64,000 nucleotides of DNA from Bacteroidales bacterium (GTDB lineage Bacteria > Bacteroidota > Bacteroidia > Bacteroidales > Muribaculaceae): the NCBI GenBank assembly GCA_019416285.1, contig DXXM01000002.1, positions 124,001 to 188,000 of the forward strand. The letters run 5' to 3'. Made by a program: the position numbers and the translations under genes. Positions 26,251-34,921 of this stretch are shown here, piece by piece; position 1 is the stretch's first letter, and the number at the start of each line of letters is the position of its first letter. The notes beneath the pieces were generated by a model. That model was given only the letters and a program-made list of their open reading frames with translations, did no database searches and had not been told where the DNA came from.

Positions 26251-27603
26251 ATGAAATCAGTGTATTGTTTCCTATCCGCATTTCTGGCGATGGCCGGAGT
26301 GCCTGCCGACGGCATGGCTCTTGACGGAAAGTGGCGCGGCGATCTGAATACGGGATTTGCCAAAATGCCGCTGGTATTTAATTTCAGTGAGGAGGCCGAC
26401 GGAAAGACCGCGGCTACGATGGATTCACCGCAGCAAAACGCCAAAGATATACCCCTTGAGGTGCTTTTCTGCTCGACTGACAGTGTGAGTCTTGAATGTA
26501 AGATGATAGGCGCCACCTACCGCGGCAGGATAGGAGATGGCAGAATCGAAGGCACTTTCTCGCAACGAGGTTTCAATCTGCCTCTCACGCTCACGCCCGA
26601 GGAGGATGTGTATGTGCGCCGTCCGCAGACCCCGAAGCCGCCATTCCCGTATATTGAAAAGGACACGGTGTTCCGGTCAGCTGACGGCACGGAGCTCGCC
26701 GGCACGCTGGTCATTCCCGAAGGGGCGGCCGGAAAGCGTGTGCCTGTGGTGGTGATGGTGACCGGAAGCGGGCCTCAGAACCGCGACGAAGAAGTATTTG
26801 AACATCGCCCTTTCGCCGTGATAGCCGACTGGCTCGCAAGGCAGGGGATAGCTTCGTTCAGATATGACGACCGCGGTGTGGCATCATCGAAGGGAAATTA
26901 TTCTGAAGCCACTATTCCTACTTTCAAATCCGATGCCGAAAGTGCCCTGAAGTTTGTCAGAGGGATGCCCGGGCTCGGAAAAGCGGGTATACTGGGTCAT
27001 TCCGAGGGCGGTATGCTCGCCATACTCATAGCCGCGGAGAAGAAGCCTGATTTTATCGTCAGTCTCGCCGGGGTAGCTGTGCCTGCCGAGGAGATGCTGA
27101 TTGCCCAGAATATCCATGCTCTTGATAAATTCGGCATTGATGGCGCAAGGAAAGATGCGTCTGTCAAGTTTCTGAGGATTCTGTTTGACACAATCAGAAA
27201 GCAATACAGCGCGGGAGTGTTGACGCCGATTGACATAGACTCGATATGCCGCGAAAACTCGCTCGAAGTGCCGCCGCTGGTTCTTGAATCTGTTAGACAG
27301 AATATGCAGAGCCGCAACGGGTATTTCGACAGCCTTGTGAGCTGCGATCCGACCGGGGCGCTGAAAAAGATAAAGTGTCCGGTGCTTGCCATAAACGGCA
27401 CAAAGGATATGCAGGTTAACGCCGACGCCAATCTCGAGGCTTTCAGAAAAAATGTGAAAAATGTGGAAATCAGGCGGATGGAGGGCCTCAACCACACGAT
27501 GCAGCACTCCGTCACCGGCGAGCTGACGGAGTATGGTGAAATCCGCGAGACCATATCTCCGGAAGTGCTGGAGATTATCAGCGATTTCATCAGCCGACAG
27601 TGA
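26251..27603 (+). CDS. Secreted alpha/beta hydrolase with N-terminal beta domain
   Basis: The 450-residue protein starts at 26251 (MKSVYCFLSAFLAMAGVPADG signal peptide); an earlier GTG-like frame at 26152 is upstream of the promoter. Residues ~25-120 form a small lipocalin-like beta domain (LDGKWRGDLNTG ... RIEGTFSQRGFNLPLTL). The alpha/beta hydrolase follows with nucleophile Ser251 in GHSEGG, an acid in INGTKDMQV and the catalytic His in LNHTMQ. This layout is common in Bacteroidetes periplasmic esterase/peptidase-like proteins of the dienelactone-hydrolase/prolyl-oligopeptidase branch. Substrate unknown. It diverges from the PL11 gene; a role as a pectin or xylan esterase is possible but unsupported by motif. 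Confidence 0.85.
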   Translation: MKSVYCFLSAFLAMAGVPADGMALDGKWRGDLNTGFAKMPLVFNFSEEADGKTAATMDSPQQNAKDIPLEVLFCSTDSVSLECKMIGATYRGRIGDGRIEGTFSQRGFNLPLTLTPEEDVYVRRPQTPKPPFPYIEKDTVFRSADGTELAGTLVIPEGAAGKRVPVVVMVTGSGPQNRDEEVFEHRPFAVIADWLARQGIASFRYDDRGVASSKGNYSEATIPTFKSDAESALKFVRGMPGLGKAGILGHSEGGMLAILIAAEKKPDFIVSLAGVAVPAEEMLIAQNIHALDKFGIDGARKDASVKFLRILFDTIRKQYSAGVLTPIDIDSICRENSLEVPPLVLESVRQNMQSRNGYFDSLVSCDPTGALKKIKCPVLAINGTKDMQVNADANLEAFRKNVKNVEIRRMEGLNHTMQHSVTGELTEYGEIRETISPEVLEIISDFISRQ

Positions 27604-27860
27604 CGGCGCCAGCAACGGGGCTGACATCAACACCGATTGGCACGGAGGCAGATTCTACGAATTCTGTCTCCGCGCTCCGTTTATATGCGCGATTTTGGGC
27701 GCTGCGACTGAACTCCATCCGATTCAGAAATGTTAATAATGTGAATCCATTCAATATAAATCATAGACAATCCACTTACGGTCCGGTCAAAATCATCATT
27801 ACAGGCCACACACGCTAAAACAACTAATATTTATTACGTATTATATCATACAAAAACGAA

Positions 27861-28364
27861 ATGAAAAAGATAGGTATATTCTACGGCAGCACCACTGGAA
27901 CCACTCTTGAGGTGGCACAAATCATAGCATCCGAGCTCAATGTCAATCCCGAGGATGTCCACGACGTAGCGCAGACCGCTCCCTCGGCCGTGGCTGACTA
28001 CGATGTGCTGGTAATCGGTGCAAGCACCTGGGGTGCAGGTGATCTGCAGGAAGATATGGCCACATTCCTCGACGGCCTCCAGGCTCTTGACCTCGAGGAC
28101 AAGGAGGTGGCTATATTCGGTTGCGGCGATGACTCGATGAGCGACACTTTCTGCAATTCCGTGGGCGAAATCTACCACCGTCTCCACGACACAAAGGCCA
28201 TGTTCATCGCTCCTTTCAATAACTACGGCTATGAATATGAGCACTCAAAGAGCGATGTACACGGAATGATTGTGGGGCTCTGTATAGACAATGTGAACCA
28301 TCCCGACGAGACTCCGGCCCGCATCCGCACCTGGTGCGAGGAAATCAAAAAGGAAATTGTGTGA
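27861..28364 (+). CDS. fldA: Flavodoxin
   Basis: The 167-residue long-chain flavodoxin has the FMN phosphate loop GSTTGTTLEVAQ near the N-terminus, VIGASTWGAGDLQEDM and the CGDDSMSDTFCNSVGEIY segment around the isoalloxazine site. It is a small soluble electron carrier, exchangeable with ferredoxin. The 257-bp region upstream (27604-27860) contains no gene and no convincing sigma element. No electron-transfer partner lies adjacent. Confidence 0.95.
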   Translation: MKKIGIFYGSTTGTTLEVAQIIASELNVNPEDVHDVAQTAPSAVADYDVLVIGASTWGAGDLQEDMATFLDGLQALDLEDKEVAIFGCGDDSMSDTFCNSVGEIYHRLHDTKAMFIAPFNNYGYEYEHSKSDVHGMIVGLCIDNVNHPDETPARIRTWCEEIKKEIV

Positions 28365-28414
28365 GAGAGAATTAGCACTGTGTTAAAGAAATATGTTAGA
28401 AAATGTGAAAATGT

Positions 28415-28446
28415 TTTGACCGTATGAAAAATAATTCTTAAATTTG
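28415..28446 (+). promoter_or_regulatory. Putative rpmH promoter
   Basis: TTTG (28415-28418) - 20 bp - TAAATTTG (28439-28446), an exact consensus match, 43 bp before the rpmH start. Confidence 0.8.
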
Positions 28447-28489
28447 CACCTCAAATTGTGGAATATTAAAAGAATAAACATATACGGCA

Positions 28490-28645
28490 ATGAAAAGAAC
28501 ATTTCAACCTTCTAACAGAAAGAGAGTTAACAAACACGGCTTCCGCGCCCGCATGTCTACCCCCGATGGTCGTAAAGTCCTCGCACGCCGCCGCGCCAAA
28601 GGCCGTGCCCGCCTGACAGTTTCCTCGTCAATCGCTGGAAAATAA
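28490..28645 (+). CDS. rpmH: 50S ribosomal protein L34
   Basis: The 51-residue basic protein begins MKRTFQPSNRKRVNKHGFRA and continues RMSTPDGRKVLARRRAKGR, the full L34 signature. L34 is a small protein of the large subunit near the exit tunnel. The gene stands alone here, not beside dnaA/rnpA as in many bacteria, which is usual in Bacteroidales. A consensus promoter lies just upstream. Confidence 0.98.
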   Translation: MKRTFQPSNRKRVNKHGFRARMSTPDGRKVLARRRAKGRARLTVSSSIAGK

Positions 28646-28677
28646 TTCAGGAAACTCTCTGCTTGACGCAAAGAAAC

Positions 28678-28716
28678 CATCAGCCCGACGGATTTATCTG
28701 CCGGGCTTGATTGGTT
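28678..28716 (+). terminator. Possible terminator after rpmH
   Basis: An imperfect stem (atcagcccg with cgggcttgat, one bulge, 28679-28711) is followed by a short T-rich stretch. The T run is weak, so read-through into the next gene is possible. Confidence 0.4.
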
Positions 28717-28743
28717 TGTGACGAGCCGATTTTTTATTGCCTC

Positions 28744-29820
28744 ATGATCAAAAGCATCCAGTCACTCCGGGGTATAGCCGCAATTTTGATATTTTATCAT
28801 CATTTCGGCTTTGAGAATGTTTTTGCCGAAAGTTTCGGCGATTTCGGTGTGGCTTTCTTTATGACACTCAGCGGTTTTGTGGTGACGCTCGCATACGGGG
28901 AGCGATTCAGCGCAGACACACACTCCGGGGATGAGGCAAAACATCCTGCTTTGCGTTTCATGCTGTCGAGGCTTATAAAAATCTACCCGCTTTATCTGCT
29001 CTGCTGGCTGCTCGCGGTGGCGTTTCTGCCATATCGCGGTTCACGCGAGGGAATAGCATTGAGTCTTGTGATGCTGCAGAGCTGGGTGCCGGAAGCGGAT
29101 GTGTATTTCGCGGGAAACGGCGTGGCGTGGTTTATTAGCGACCTCATGTTCTGCTATCTGCTCTTTGTTCCGCTGATGAGGTTTGCGGGTAGGTGGCCGA
29201 GGCTCGCAGCCATACTTGCCGGAGTCTATTTTATCGGCTACTTCTCTGTGGTGTTGACGGTGCCGCAGTCTACGGTTCACGGGATTGTCTATATCAGTCC
29301 GCTCATGCAGCTGCCGTCATTCATAATCGGCATGGGGCTGTGCGGGCTTTACAGAAAAATAGGCGAATCGGCGTGGGCGGAAAGGATAGGCGGCCGATGC
29401 GGACTGGTAGCGATAAATGTTGCCGAACTTGCTGCGATTGCGCTCGTGATCACAGCGATGTGGAACTACGGGAACGTATCGCAACGCTATTCCTTCGCCT
29501 CATACTGGTGGGTGGCGGTGGCACTCGTAATCATCGTTTTCGCCGTGACCGACAGGCATCCCGGTTTACTCGGTCGGCTGCTGCATCTGCCGCCACTACT
29601 CAGGCTTGGGGATATAAGTTTCAGCTTCTATCTGCTTCACATGCTCGCCATCCGCGCCTGGCGCACTTTGATGGAGGCTACCGGAGTTCGGACGGACAGT
29701 TTTCCGCTGTTGCTGCAGTCGGTGGCTGTGATAGCCATACTCTGTTGCCTATCGTATCTCGTCAGGCGATATTTTGAGCTTCCCGCGGGCAAATGGCTCA
29801 GAAATTTGTTATTTAGATAA
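28744..29820 (+). CDS. Acyltransferase 3 family membrane protein
   Basis: The 358-residue integral membrane protein belongs to the OafA/YrhL acyltransferase-3 family. The start at 28744 gives the usual IKSIQSLRGIAAILIFYHHF, where R and the His are conserved catalytic-site residues; FFMTLSGFVV and the C-terminal LGDISFSFYLLHM are further signatures. About ten hydrophobic segments are visible. These proteins O-acylate surface sugars using cytoplasmic acyl donors. No glycan synthesis genes are adjacent, so the acceptor is unknown. A TTG at 28711 is a possible but less likely start. Confidence 0.9.
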   Translation: MIKSIQSLRGIAAILIFYHHFGFENVFAESFGDFGVAFFMTLSGFVVTLAYGERFSADTHSGDEAKHPALRFMLSRLIKIYPLYLLCWLLAVAFLPYRGSREGIALSLVMLQSWVPEADVYFAGNGVAWFISDLMFCYLLFVPLMRFAGRWPRLAAILAGVYFIGYFSVVLTVPQSTVHGIVYISPLMQLPSFIIGMGLCGLYRKIGESAWAERIGGRCGLVAINVAELAAIALVITAMWNYGNVSQRYSFASYWWVAVALVIIVFAVTDRHPGLLGRLLHLPPLLRLGDISFSFYLLHMLAIRAWRTLMEATGVRTDSFPLLLQSVAVIAILCCLSYLVRRYFELPAGKWLRNLLFR

Positions 29821-29858
29821 GTCGTCGCGCACATCACACCGACGGGACTACGATTCTT

Positions 29859-30236
29859 ATGAAACCGATAAAATATCTCAGCTATCAGAAATATTTCTCG
29901 TTGCCGTTGGTGAGGGATAAGGTTGTGGCCGTGGCAAAGACAGCCGGGCGCAAGGTGGTCTACGCGGTGCTGTTGCTCTACTATGTCTATACCGACCCGA
30001 AGGTCTCACGCAAGGACAAGGCCGTGATAGCCGGAGCCTTGGGCTATTTCATCCTGCCGATGGATTTTCTGCCCGACGCGATGCCGCTCGCCGGATATAC
30101 CGACGACATAACTGCCCTCGTATGGGCACTCAAATCGGTGTGGGAGAATGTGACGCCCGAAATTCAGGCTAAAGCCCGCGGGCGCATGCGTAAATGGTTC
30201 GGCGACATTGACGAGGCCGAACTGAAGCTGTTCTGA
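29859..30236 (+). CDS. YkvA family protein (DUF1232)
   Basis: The 125-residue protein has the DUF1232 core: LYYVYTDPKVSRKDKAVIAGALGYF cited by its parts YTDPKVSRKDK and AGALGYFILPMDFLPDAMP, then GYTDDITAL. The hydrophobic helix after the charged turn suggests membrane association. The molecular function of the family is not established. It follows the acyltransferase by 38 bp on the same strand and may be co-transcribed; fbp converges from the other side. Confidence 0.88.
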   Translation: MKPIKYLSYQKYFSLPLVRDKVVAVAKTAGRKVVYAVLLLYYVYTDPKVSRKDKAVIAGALGYFILPMDFLPDAMPLAGYTDDITALVWALKSVWENVTPEIQAKARGRMRKWFGDIDEAELKLF

Positions 30237-30261
30237 AAAGAGCGGGACGTCGCCGTGGGAA

Positions 30262-32340
30262 TCAGGGCAGGGAGACTTTACCGGAGTTGCGTTCCTTGAT
30301 GATGCCGTGGCGGAAGGCGTAGAGAAGCTCCGTAAGCTCGTCAATCTGACTTTGCAGGATTTTACCCTTGTCGGTGTCACGCACGCGGATGCGCTGGGCA
30401 GTCTGCTCGACCATTTTTGTGGAGCGCACGATGTCTGTGCCGCTACGGATGGCCTCTTCCTCCGAGATAAAAGGCTCATGCTCTACGAGCTCGAAGTTAC
30501 TGCTGTGGTAAATGAGCGTGTATCCCGCTATGCCGGTGGTCTTGTGGTAGGCCTTGGCGAAACCGCCGTCGATTACCATCAGTTTGCCGTTGGCGCGTAT
30601 CGGACTTTCGCCCTTCTGCGTTCTTACCGGCACATGGCCGTTGATGATGTGACGCTGAACGCCCTCCACGCCGAACTCGTCGAGAATCATATCGCATATC
30701 TCCTCGCGCTGACGCAGGCCATAGTAATGGCCTTTCTCCTCTTTGTGGGCCTCGGGGTCTTTGATGAAATATCGCTCGAAGGTGGTCATTTTGCTCTTGT
30801 CGAAGAGGGGAGAGTCGGGGCCGCACCAGAGATACCAATAATAATCGCGCGCGAAGTCCTTCTCTTCGGCGGGGGTGTCGTCGTTGAAAGCCGACCGCAG
30901 CAGCATACCTATCTGATGGAAGAGCTCCTTGCCGCGGTATTTGTGGCCGTTGACGTCGACCTCCTTGAGAGAGCCGTCGGCGTTCAGGGGCATAGAAGCG
31001 TGGAAAAGGAGGTTGGAATTGTAGACGCCATACATGCAGCCGTGGCTGAACATCAGGGAGATGTGGCGTTTCAGGCCGGTGCTTACCGTGAACGAGTGGT
31101 GTAGTTTCATCATCAGATCCTCCTCTTCCGGGGTCAGACGGTAGGGGTCAGCGGGATCGATGGTGGGGAAATTCATGTCGCACATATCGTATGACTTGCC
31201 CTCGATTTCCACCGTGCCTTTCTCATAATCTATTTTATGGAGAAGGTTGCGGTCGGCCATTTCCCACTCGGGATGCTTCATTGTCATGGCACCTTCGAGT
31301 TTGAACTGGATTACGGCGATGGCCTTGTGCATCTGAGCCATCAGGCGCAGTGTCTTTTCGGGGTGCTCGCAGTCCTCCTTGTCGACGCGCGGGGCGAATT
31401 CCGTGCAAGGGTCGTCGGCGTAGGCTTCCATTGCCATGGTAGCAAGCGGCAGGAGATTGATTCCGTAGCCGTCCTCGAGGGTAGTGAGATTGGCATAGCG
31501 GAGGGAGACGCGTATCACGTTGGCGATGCAGCATTCATTGCCGGCGGCCGCTCCCATCCAAAGCATGTCATGGTTGCCCCACTGTATATCCCAGTTGCCG
31601 TAGTGGGCGAGGGTGTCCATTATGATGTGGGCGCCGGGACCGCGGTCGTAGACGTCGCCGAGTATGTGCAGCTGGTCGATGCTGAGTTTCTGTATCACCT
31701 TACACATGGCTATGATGAAGGCGTCGGCCTGGCCGGTGGAGATGATGGTCTCCATGATGCGGTTGAAATAGCCCTGTTTGTCATATTCGCCGCGCGACTC
31801 ATGGAGCAGTTCCTCAATGATGTAGGCGAACTCCTTGGGGAGCGCCTTGCGCACCTTGGAGCGGGTGTATTTTGACGATACGCTCTGACACACCTTGATT
31901 AGCTGGTGGAGGGTGATATTGTAGAAATCCTCCATGTTTTCCTCCGTCTGGCGGATAATCTGCATTTTCTCTTCCGGATAGTAGATGAGCGAGCAGAGCT
32001 GACGGATTTCGGCTTCGCGCATGGAGGTGCCGTAGATGTCGGTCACTTTACGCTTGATGTTGCCGGAGGCGTTTTTTAAGATGTGGCGGAAAGCCTCGTG
32101 CTCTCCGTGGAGGTCGGCTACGAAGTGTTCAGTGCCTTTGGGGAGGTTAAGGATGGCTTCGAGATTGATGATTTCGGTGCTTGCCGAGCTGATGTCGGGG
32201 AAAGTCTGGGCAAGAAGCTCAAGGATGCGGCGGTCGTTTTCGGCCTGGGCTGCTGTGACCTTGGTGTCGATGGGTGACATGGCGCTTAGGTTAACGTTAG
32301 GAAACAGTGAGTGGGGGAGAGTGTCACGCGGGGTTTTCAT
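30262..32340 (-). CDS. fbp: Fructose-1,6-bisphosphatase class III
   Basis: The 692-codon reading belongs to the class III enzyme of Firmicutes and Bacteroidetes (about 640-670 aa), which hydrolyses fructose-1,6-bisphosphate in gluconeogenesis. Metal-site blocks of the calcineurin-like fold are visible: HFVADLHGEHEAF, LGDVYDRGPGA and WGNHDMLWMGAAAGNE; NGHVPVRTQKGESPI and GKLMVIDGGFAKAY follow. Start is uncertain: the ATG at 32280 (MSPIDTKV) gives 672 residues, nearer the family length, while 32340 is the first ATG after the -7 element at 32364. It diverges from the kdu operon, a fitting place for a gluconeogenic enzyme in a uronate-using cell. Confidence 0.95.
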   Translation of the reverse strand: MKTPRDTLPHSLFPNVNLSAMSPIDTKVTAAQAENDRRILELLAQTFPDISSASTEIINLEAILNLPKGTEHFVADLHGEHEAFRHILKNASGNIKRKVTDIYGTSMREAEIRQLCSLIYYPEEKMQIIRQTEENMEDFYNITLHQLIKVCQSVSSKYTRSKVRKALPKEFAYIIEELLHESRGEYDKQGYFNRIMETIISTGQADAFIIAMCKVIQKLSIDQLHILGDVYDRGPGAHIIMDTLAHYGNWDIQWGNHDMLWMGAAAGNECCIANVIRVSLRYANLTTLEDGYGINLLPLATMAMEAYADDPCTEFAPRVDKEDCEHPEKTLRLMAQMHKAIAVIQFKLEGAMTMKHPEWEMADRNLLHKIDYEKGTVEIEGKSYDMCDMNFPTIDPADPYRLTPEEEDLMMKLHHSFTVSTGLKRHISLMFSHGCMYGVYNSNLLFHASMPLNADGSLKEVDVNGHKYRGKELFHQIGMLLRSAFNDDTPAEEKDFARDYYWYLWCGPDSPLFDKSKMTTFERYFIKDPEAHKEEKGHYYGLRQREEICDMILDEFGVEGVQRHIINGHVPVRTQKGESPIRANGKLMVIDGGFAKAYHKTTGIAGYTLIYHSSNFELVEHEPFISEEEAIRSGTDIVRSTKMVEQTAQRIRVRDTDKGKILQSQIDELTELLYAFRHGIIKERNSGKVSLP

Positions 32341-32363
32341 GGAAGAAGTGACATTCTCAGAGG

Positions 32364-32371
32364 CAAAATTA
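32364..32371 (-). promoter_or_regulatory. Putative -7 element for fbp
   Basis: TAATTTTG on the minus strand, 23 bp before the 32340 ATG and 83 bp before the 32280 ATG. Confidence 0.45.
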
Positions 32372-32468
32372 AAAGAAATTCCTAAATTAACCGCAAAGAG
32401 TTTGATAAAAAAATGCCGTTTTGACAGATTCGGACGATATGAGTGGTTTTTTACAAGTTTTAAGTGGT

Positions 32469-32476
32469 TAAATTTG
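32469..32476 (+). promoter_or_regulatory. Putative -7 element for the kdu operon
   Basis: TAAATTTG, about 100 bp before the kduD ATG; the -33 region is T-rich (32445-32452) without an exact TTTG. It would give a leader of roughly 90 nt. Confidence 0.45.
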
Positions 32477-32575
32477 TGGGTGAGTGGCAGAATTACTAAT
32501 TTTACACCGAATTTTCAATAAATACCGGATATTACCTTAATCATCAGTCACCTGAATCTTATTAAATAGCATAAT

Positions 32576-33370
32576 ATGGTAAATTTTTCACTTGAAGGCA
32601 AGGTCGCACTTGTGACCGGAGCCGCTTATGGTATCGGACTCGCTATCGCTCAGGCATTTGCAGAAGCAGGCGCAAAAATCGTGTTTAACTGTTCACGCCA
32701 GGAGACTGTCGACCGCGGTCTCAAAGCATATAAGGAACTCGGCATCGACGCCAAGGGCTATCTCTGCGACGTGACCGACGAGGAGGCTGTCAAGGCAATG
32801 GTAGCCGACATCGAGGCTACTGTAGGCACTATCGACATTCTTGTAAACAATGCCGGTATTATCAAACGTATTCCCATGGAGGAGATGAATGTCGAGGATT
32901 TCCGTCGCGTAGTCGACGTAGACCTCGTGGCTCCCTATATCTGCGCCAAGGCTGTTATCCCCGGTATGATTAAGAAGGGGCACGGCAAGATCATCAACAT
33001 CTGCTCCATGATGAGCGAGCTCGGCCGCGAGACTGTCAGCGCATACGCAGCAGCCAAGGGTGGTCTGAAGATGCTCACCCGCAACATCTGCTCCGAGTAC
33101 GGCGAACACAATATCCAGTGCAACGGCATCGGCCCGGGCTATATCGCAACCGAGCAGACCGCACCCCTCCGCGAGCGTCAGGCCGACGGCAGCCGTCATC
33201 CCTTCGACCAGTTCATCATCTCCAAGACTCCCGCCGCACGCTGGGGTACTCCCGAGGATCTCATGGGCCCGGCTGTGTTCCTCGCTTCGGATGCTTCTGA
33301 TTTTGTAAACGGCCATGTGCTTTATGTCGACGGCGGTATCCTCGCCTATATCGGAAAGCAGCCTAAATAA
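32576..33370 (+). CDS. kduD: 2-dehydro-3-deoxy-D-gluconate 5-dehydrogenase (short-chain dehydrogenase)
   Basis: The 264-residue SDR has the cofactor motif TGAAYGIG (14-21), NNAG (91-94) and the catalytic set Ser144, Tyr157, Lys161 in SAYAAAKGG. The family includes gluconate 5-dehydrogenases; the KduD role is assigned because kduI and kdgK follow in the same operon. KduD reduces 3-deoxy-D-glycero-2,5-hexodiulosonate (DKII) to 2-keto-3-deoxygluconate with NAD(P)H in the cytosol. No signal peptide is visible, in contrast to KduI. It is the first gene of the operon; 114 bp with a hairpin (33404-33452) separate it from the transporter. Confidence 0.9.
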   Translation: MVNFSLEGKVALVTGAAYGIGLAIAQAFAEAGAKIVFNCSRQETVDRGLKAYKELGIDAKGYLCDVTDEEAVKAMVADIEATVGTIDILVNNAGIIKRIPMEEMNVEDFRRVVDVDLVAPYICAKAVIPGMIKKGHGKIINICSMMSELGRETVSAYAAAKGGLKMLTRNICSEYGEHNIQCNGIGPGYIATEQTAPLRERQADGSRHPFDQFIISKTPAARWGTPEDLMGPAVFLASDASDFVNGHVLYVDGGILAYIGKQPK

Positions 33371-33403
33371 AGTTTAGGATATTAGTTTAGGTTTAGTCTT
33401 TTC

Positions 33404-33452
33404 AGTATAGAATTTTTAAGTATAGAGTTTAAGTTGTATTGAGCTCTATACT
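33404..33452 (+). promoter_or_regulatory. Intercistronic hairpin with repeated arm, kduD to EIIC gap
   Basis: AGTATAGAG (33419-33427) pairs perfectly with CTCTATACT (33444-33452). A second copy of AGTATAGA (33404-33411) can compete for the same partner. It ends 32 nt before the GTG start of the transporter, so alternative pairing could affect its expression; that role is inference. Confidence 0.45.
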
Positions 33453-33484
33453 TTGAAGCTTTATGCTACTATTAAAATCAGCAA

Positions 33485-34906
33485 GTGGAACAAGTATTTT
33501 CTTATATCATAGGACTGGGCGCGGCTGTGATGATGCCTATCATCTTCACTGTGCTCGGTCTCTGCATCGGTCTCAGCTTCGGCAATTCTCTAAAGTCGGG
33601 TCTTAAAGTCGGTGTCGGCTTTATCGGCCTCTCTATCGTGACCGCCCTTCTGACCTCCGCTCTCGGCCCTGCACTCGACGAGGTGGTGAAAATCTATGAC
33701 CTTCAGCTCAAGGTGTTCGACATGGGCTGGCCAGCAGCCGCAGCCGTGGCATACAACACCGCGGTCGGCGCCTTCATCATCCCCGTGTGTCTCGGTGTCA
33801 ACCTGCTCATGCTTCTGACCAAGACTACCCGCACGGTCAATATCGATCTGTGGAACTACTGGCACTTCGCTTTCATAGGCGCTGTGATTTATTTTGCAAG
33901 CAATTCTCTCGCATGGGGCTTCTTCGGCGCAATCATCTGCTACATAATCACCTTGATTATCGCCGACATGACCGCCAAGAAATTTCAGGGCTTCTATAAG
34001 GATATGGACGGCATCTCGATTCCGCAGCCCTTCTGCGGCGGTTTCGTCCCCTTCGCATGGCTTATCAACAAGGGTCTCGACATGATTCCCGGTATCGAGA
34101 AGGTCGAGATTGACGCCGAAGGCATGAAGAAGAAGTTCGGACTTCTCGGTGAGCCCCTTTTCCTCGGTGTTGTTGTGGGTATCGGTATCGGCTGTCTCAC
34201 CTGCAATTCGTGGGCTGAGATTGTCGACAAGATTCCCTACATCCTCGGCCTCGGTATCAAGATGGGTGCCGTGATGGAACTTATCCCCCGTGTGACAGTG
34301 CTCTTCATCGAGGGCCTAAAGCCTATCAGCGACGCTACCCGCAGCCTTATCGCCCGCAAGTTCAAGGGTGCCGACGGCTTGAACATCGGTATGAGTCCCG
34401 CGCTTGTCATCGGCCATCCGACCACACTCGTTGTATCGCTCCTGCTCATCCCCGTGACACTGCTCCTCGCCGTCGTGCTTCCGGGCAACCAGTTCCTCCC
34501 GCTCGCGTCGCTTGCCGGTATGTTCTATGTGTTTCCCCTCGTGCTTCCCTTCACCAAGGGCAATGTGGTCAAGACCTTCATTGTCGGCCTTGTGGTTCTC
34601 GTGATGGGTCTCTATATGGTGACAAACCTTGCCGGAGCGTTCACACTCGCAGCTAAGGATGTATATGAGGCTACAGGCGACGCAGCCGTGGCTATCCCCG
34701 CCGGTTTCCAGGGCGGAAGCCTCGACTTCGCATCGAGCCCCCTCGCATGGGTAATCTACCAGTGCACAGAAAACCTCAAATGGATTGGTGCAGGTCTCCT
34801 CGTTGTCGTGACAATGGGGCTCATGGTCTGGAACCGCATCCTCATAATACGCAATCAGAAAGAGATGATTGCCAAGAACTCCGACGAAATTCAGACAACA
34901 GAATAA
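33485..34906 (+). CDS. Galactitol-type PTS EIIC-like membrane transporter (orphan)
   Basis: The 473-residue protein belongs to the GatC/EIIC-GAT family: MEQVFSYIIGLGAAVMMPII, VGVGFIGLSIV, NIDLWNYWHFAFIGAV, FGLLGEPLFLGVVVGIGIG, IGMSPALVIGHPTTLVVSL and VVLPGNQFLPLASLAG align well with E. coli GatC as I recall it. About ten or eleven membrane segments are visible. Start codon is GTG. No IIA, IIB, HPr or EI gene is in the operon or window, so sugar phosphorylation by the PTS is unlikely. Between kduD and kduI (15 bp before kduI), it most likely imports a pectin-derived keto-deoxy-uronate without modification. The substrate is inference. Confidence 0.9.
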   Translation: MEQVFSYIIGLGAAVMMPIIFTVLGLCIGLSFGNSLKSGLKVGVGFIGLSIVTALLTSALGPALDEVVKIYDLQLKVFDMGWPAAAAVAYNTAVGAFIIPVCLGVNLLMLLTKTTRTVNIDLWNYWHFAFIGAVIYFASNSLAWGFFGAIICYIITLIIADMTAKKFQGFYKDMDGISIPQPFCGGFVPFAWLINKGLDMIPGIEKVEIDAEGMKKKFGLLGEPLFLGVVVGIGIGCLTCNSWAEIVDKIPYILGLGIKMGAVMELIPRVTVLFIEGLKPISDATRSLIARKFKGADGLNIGMSPALVIGHPTTLVVSLLLIPVTLLLAVVLPGNQFLPLASLAGMFYVFPLVLPFTKGNVVKTFIVGLVVLVMGLYMVTNLAGAFTLAAKDVYEATGDAAVAIPAGFQGGSLDFASSPLAWVIYQCTENLKWIGAGLLVVVTMGLMVWNRILIIRNQKEMIAKNSDEIQTTE

Positions 34907-34921
34907 TCATCAGAAAAATAT

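Noticed and set aside
33485..34906. Complete galactitol PTS at this locus
   Set aside because: Only the EIIC component is present; I see no IIA, IIB, HPr or EI gene in the whole window.
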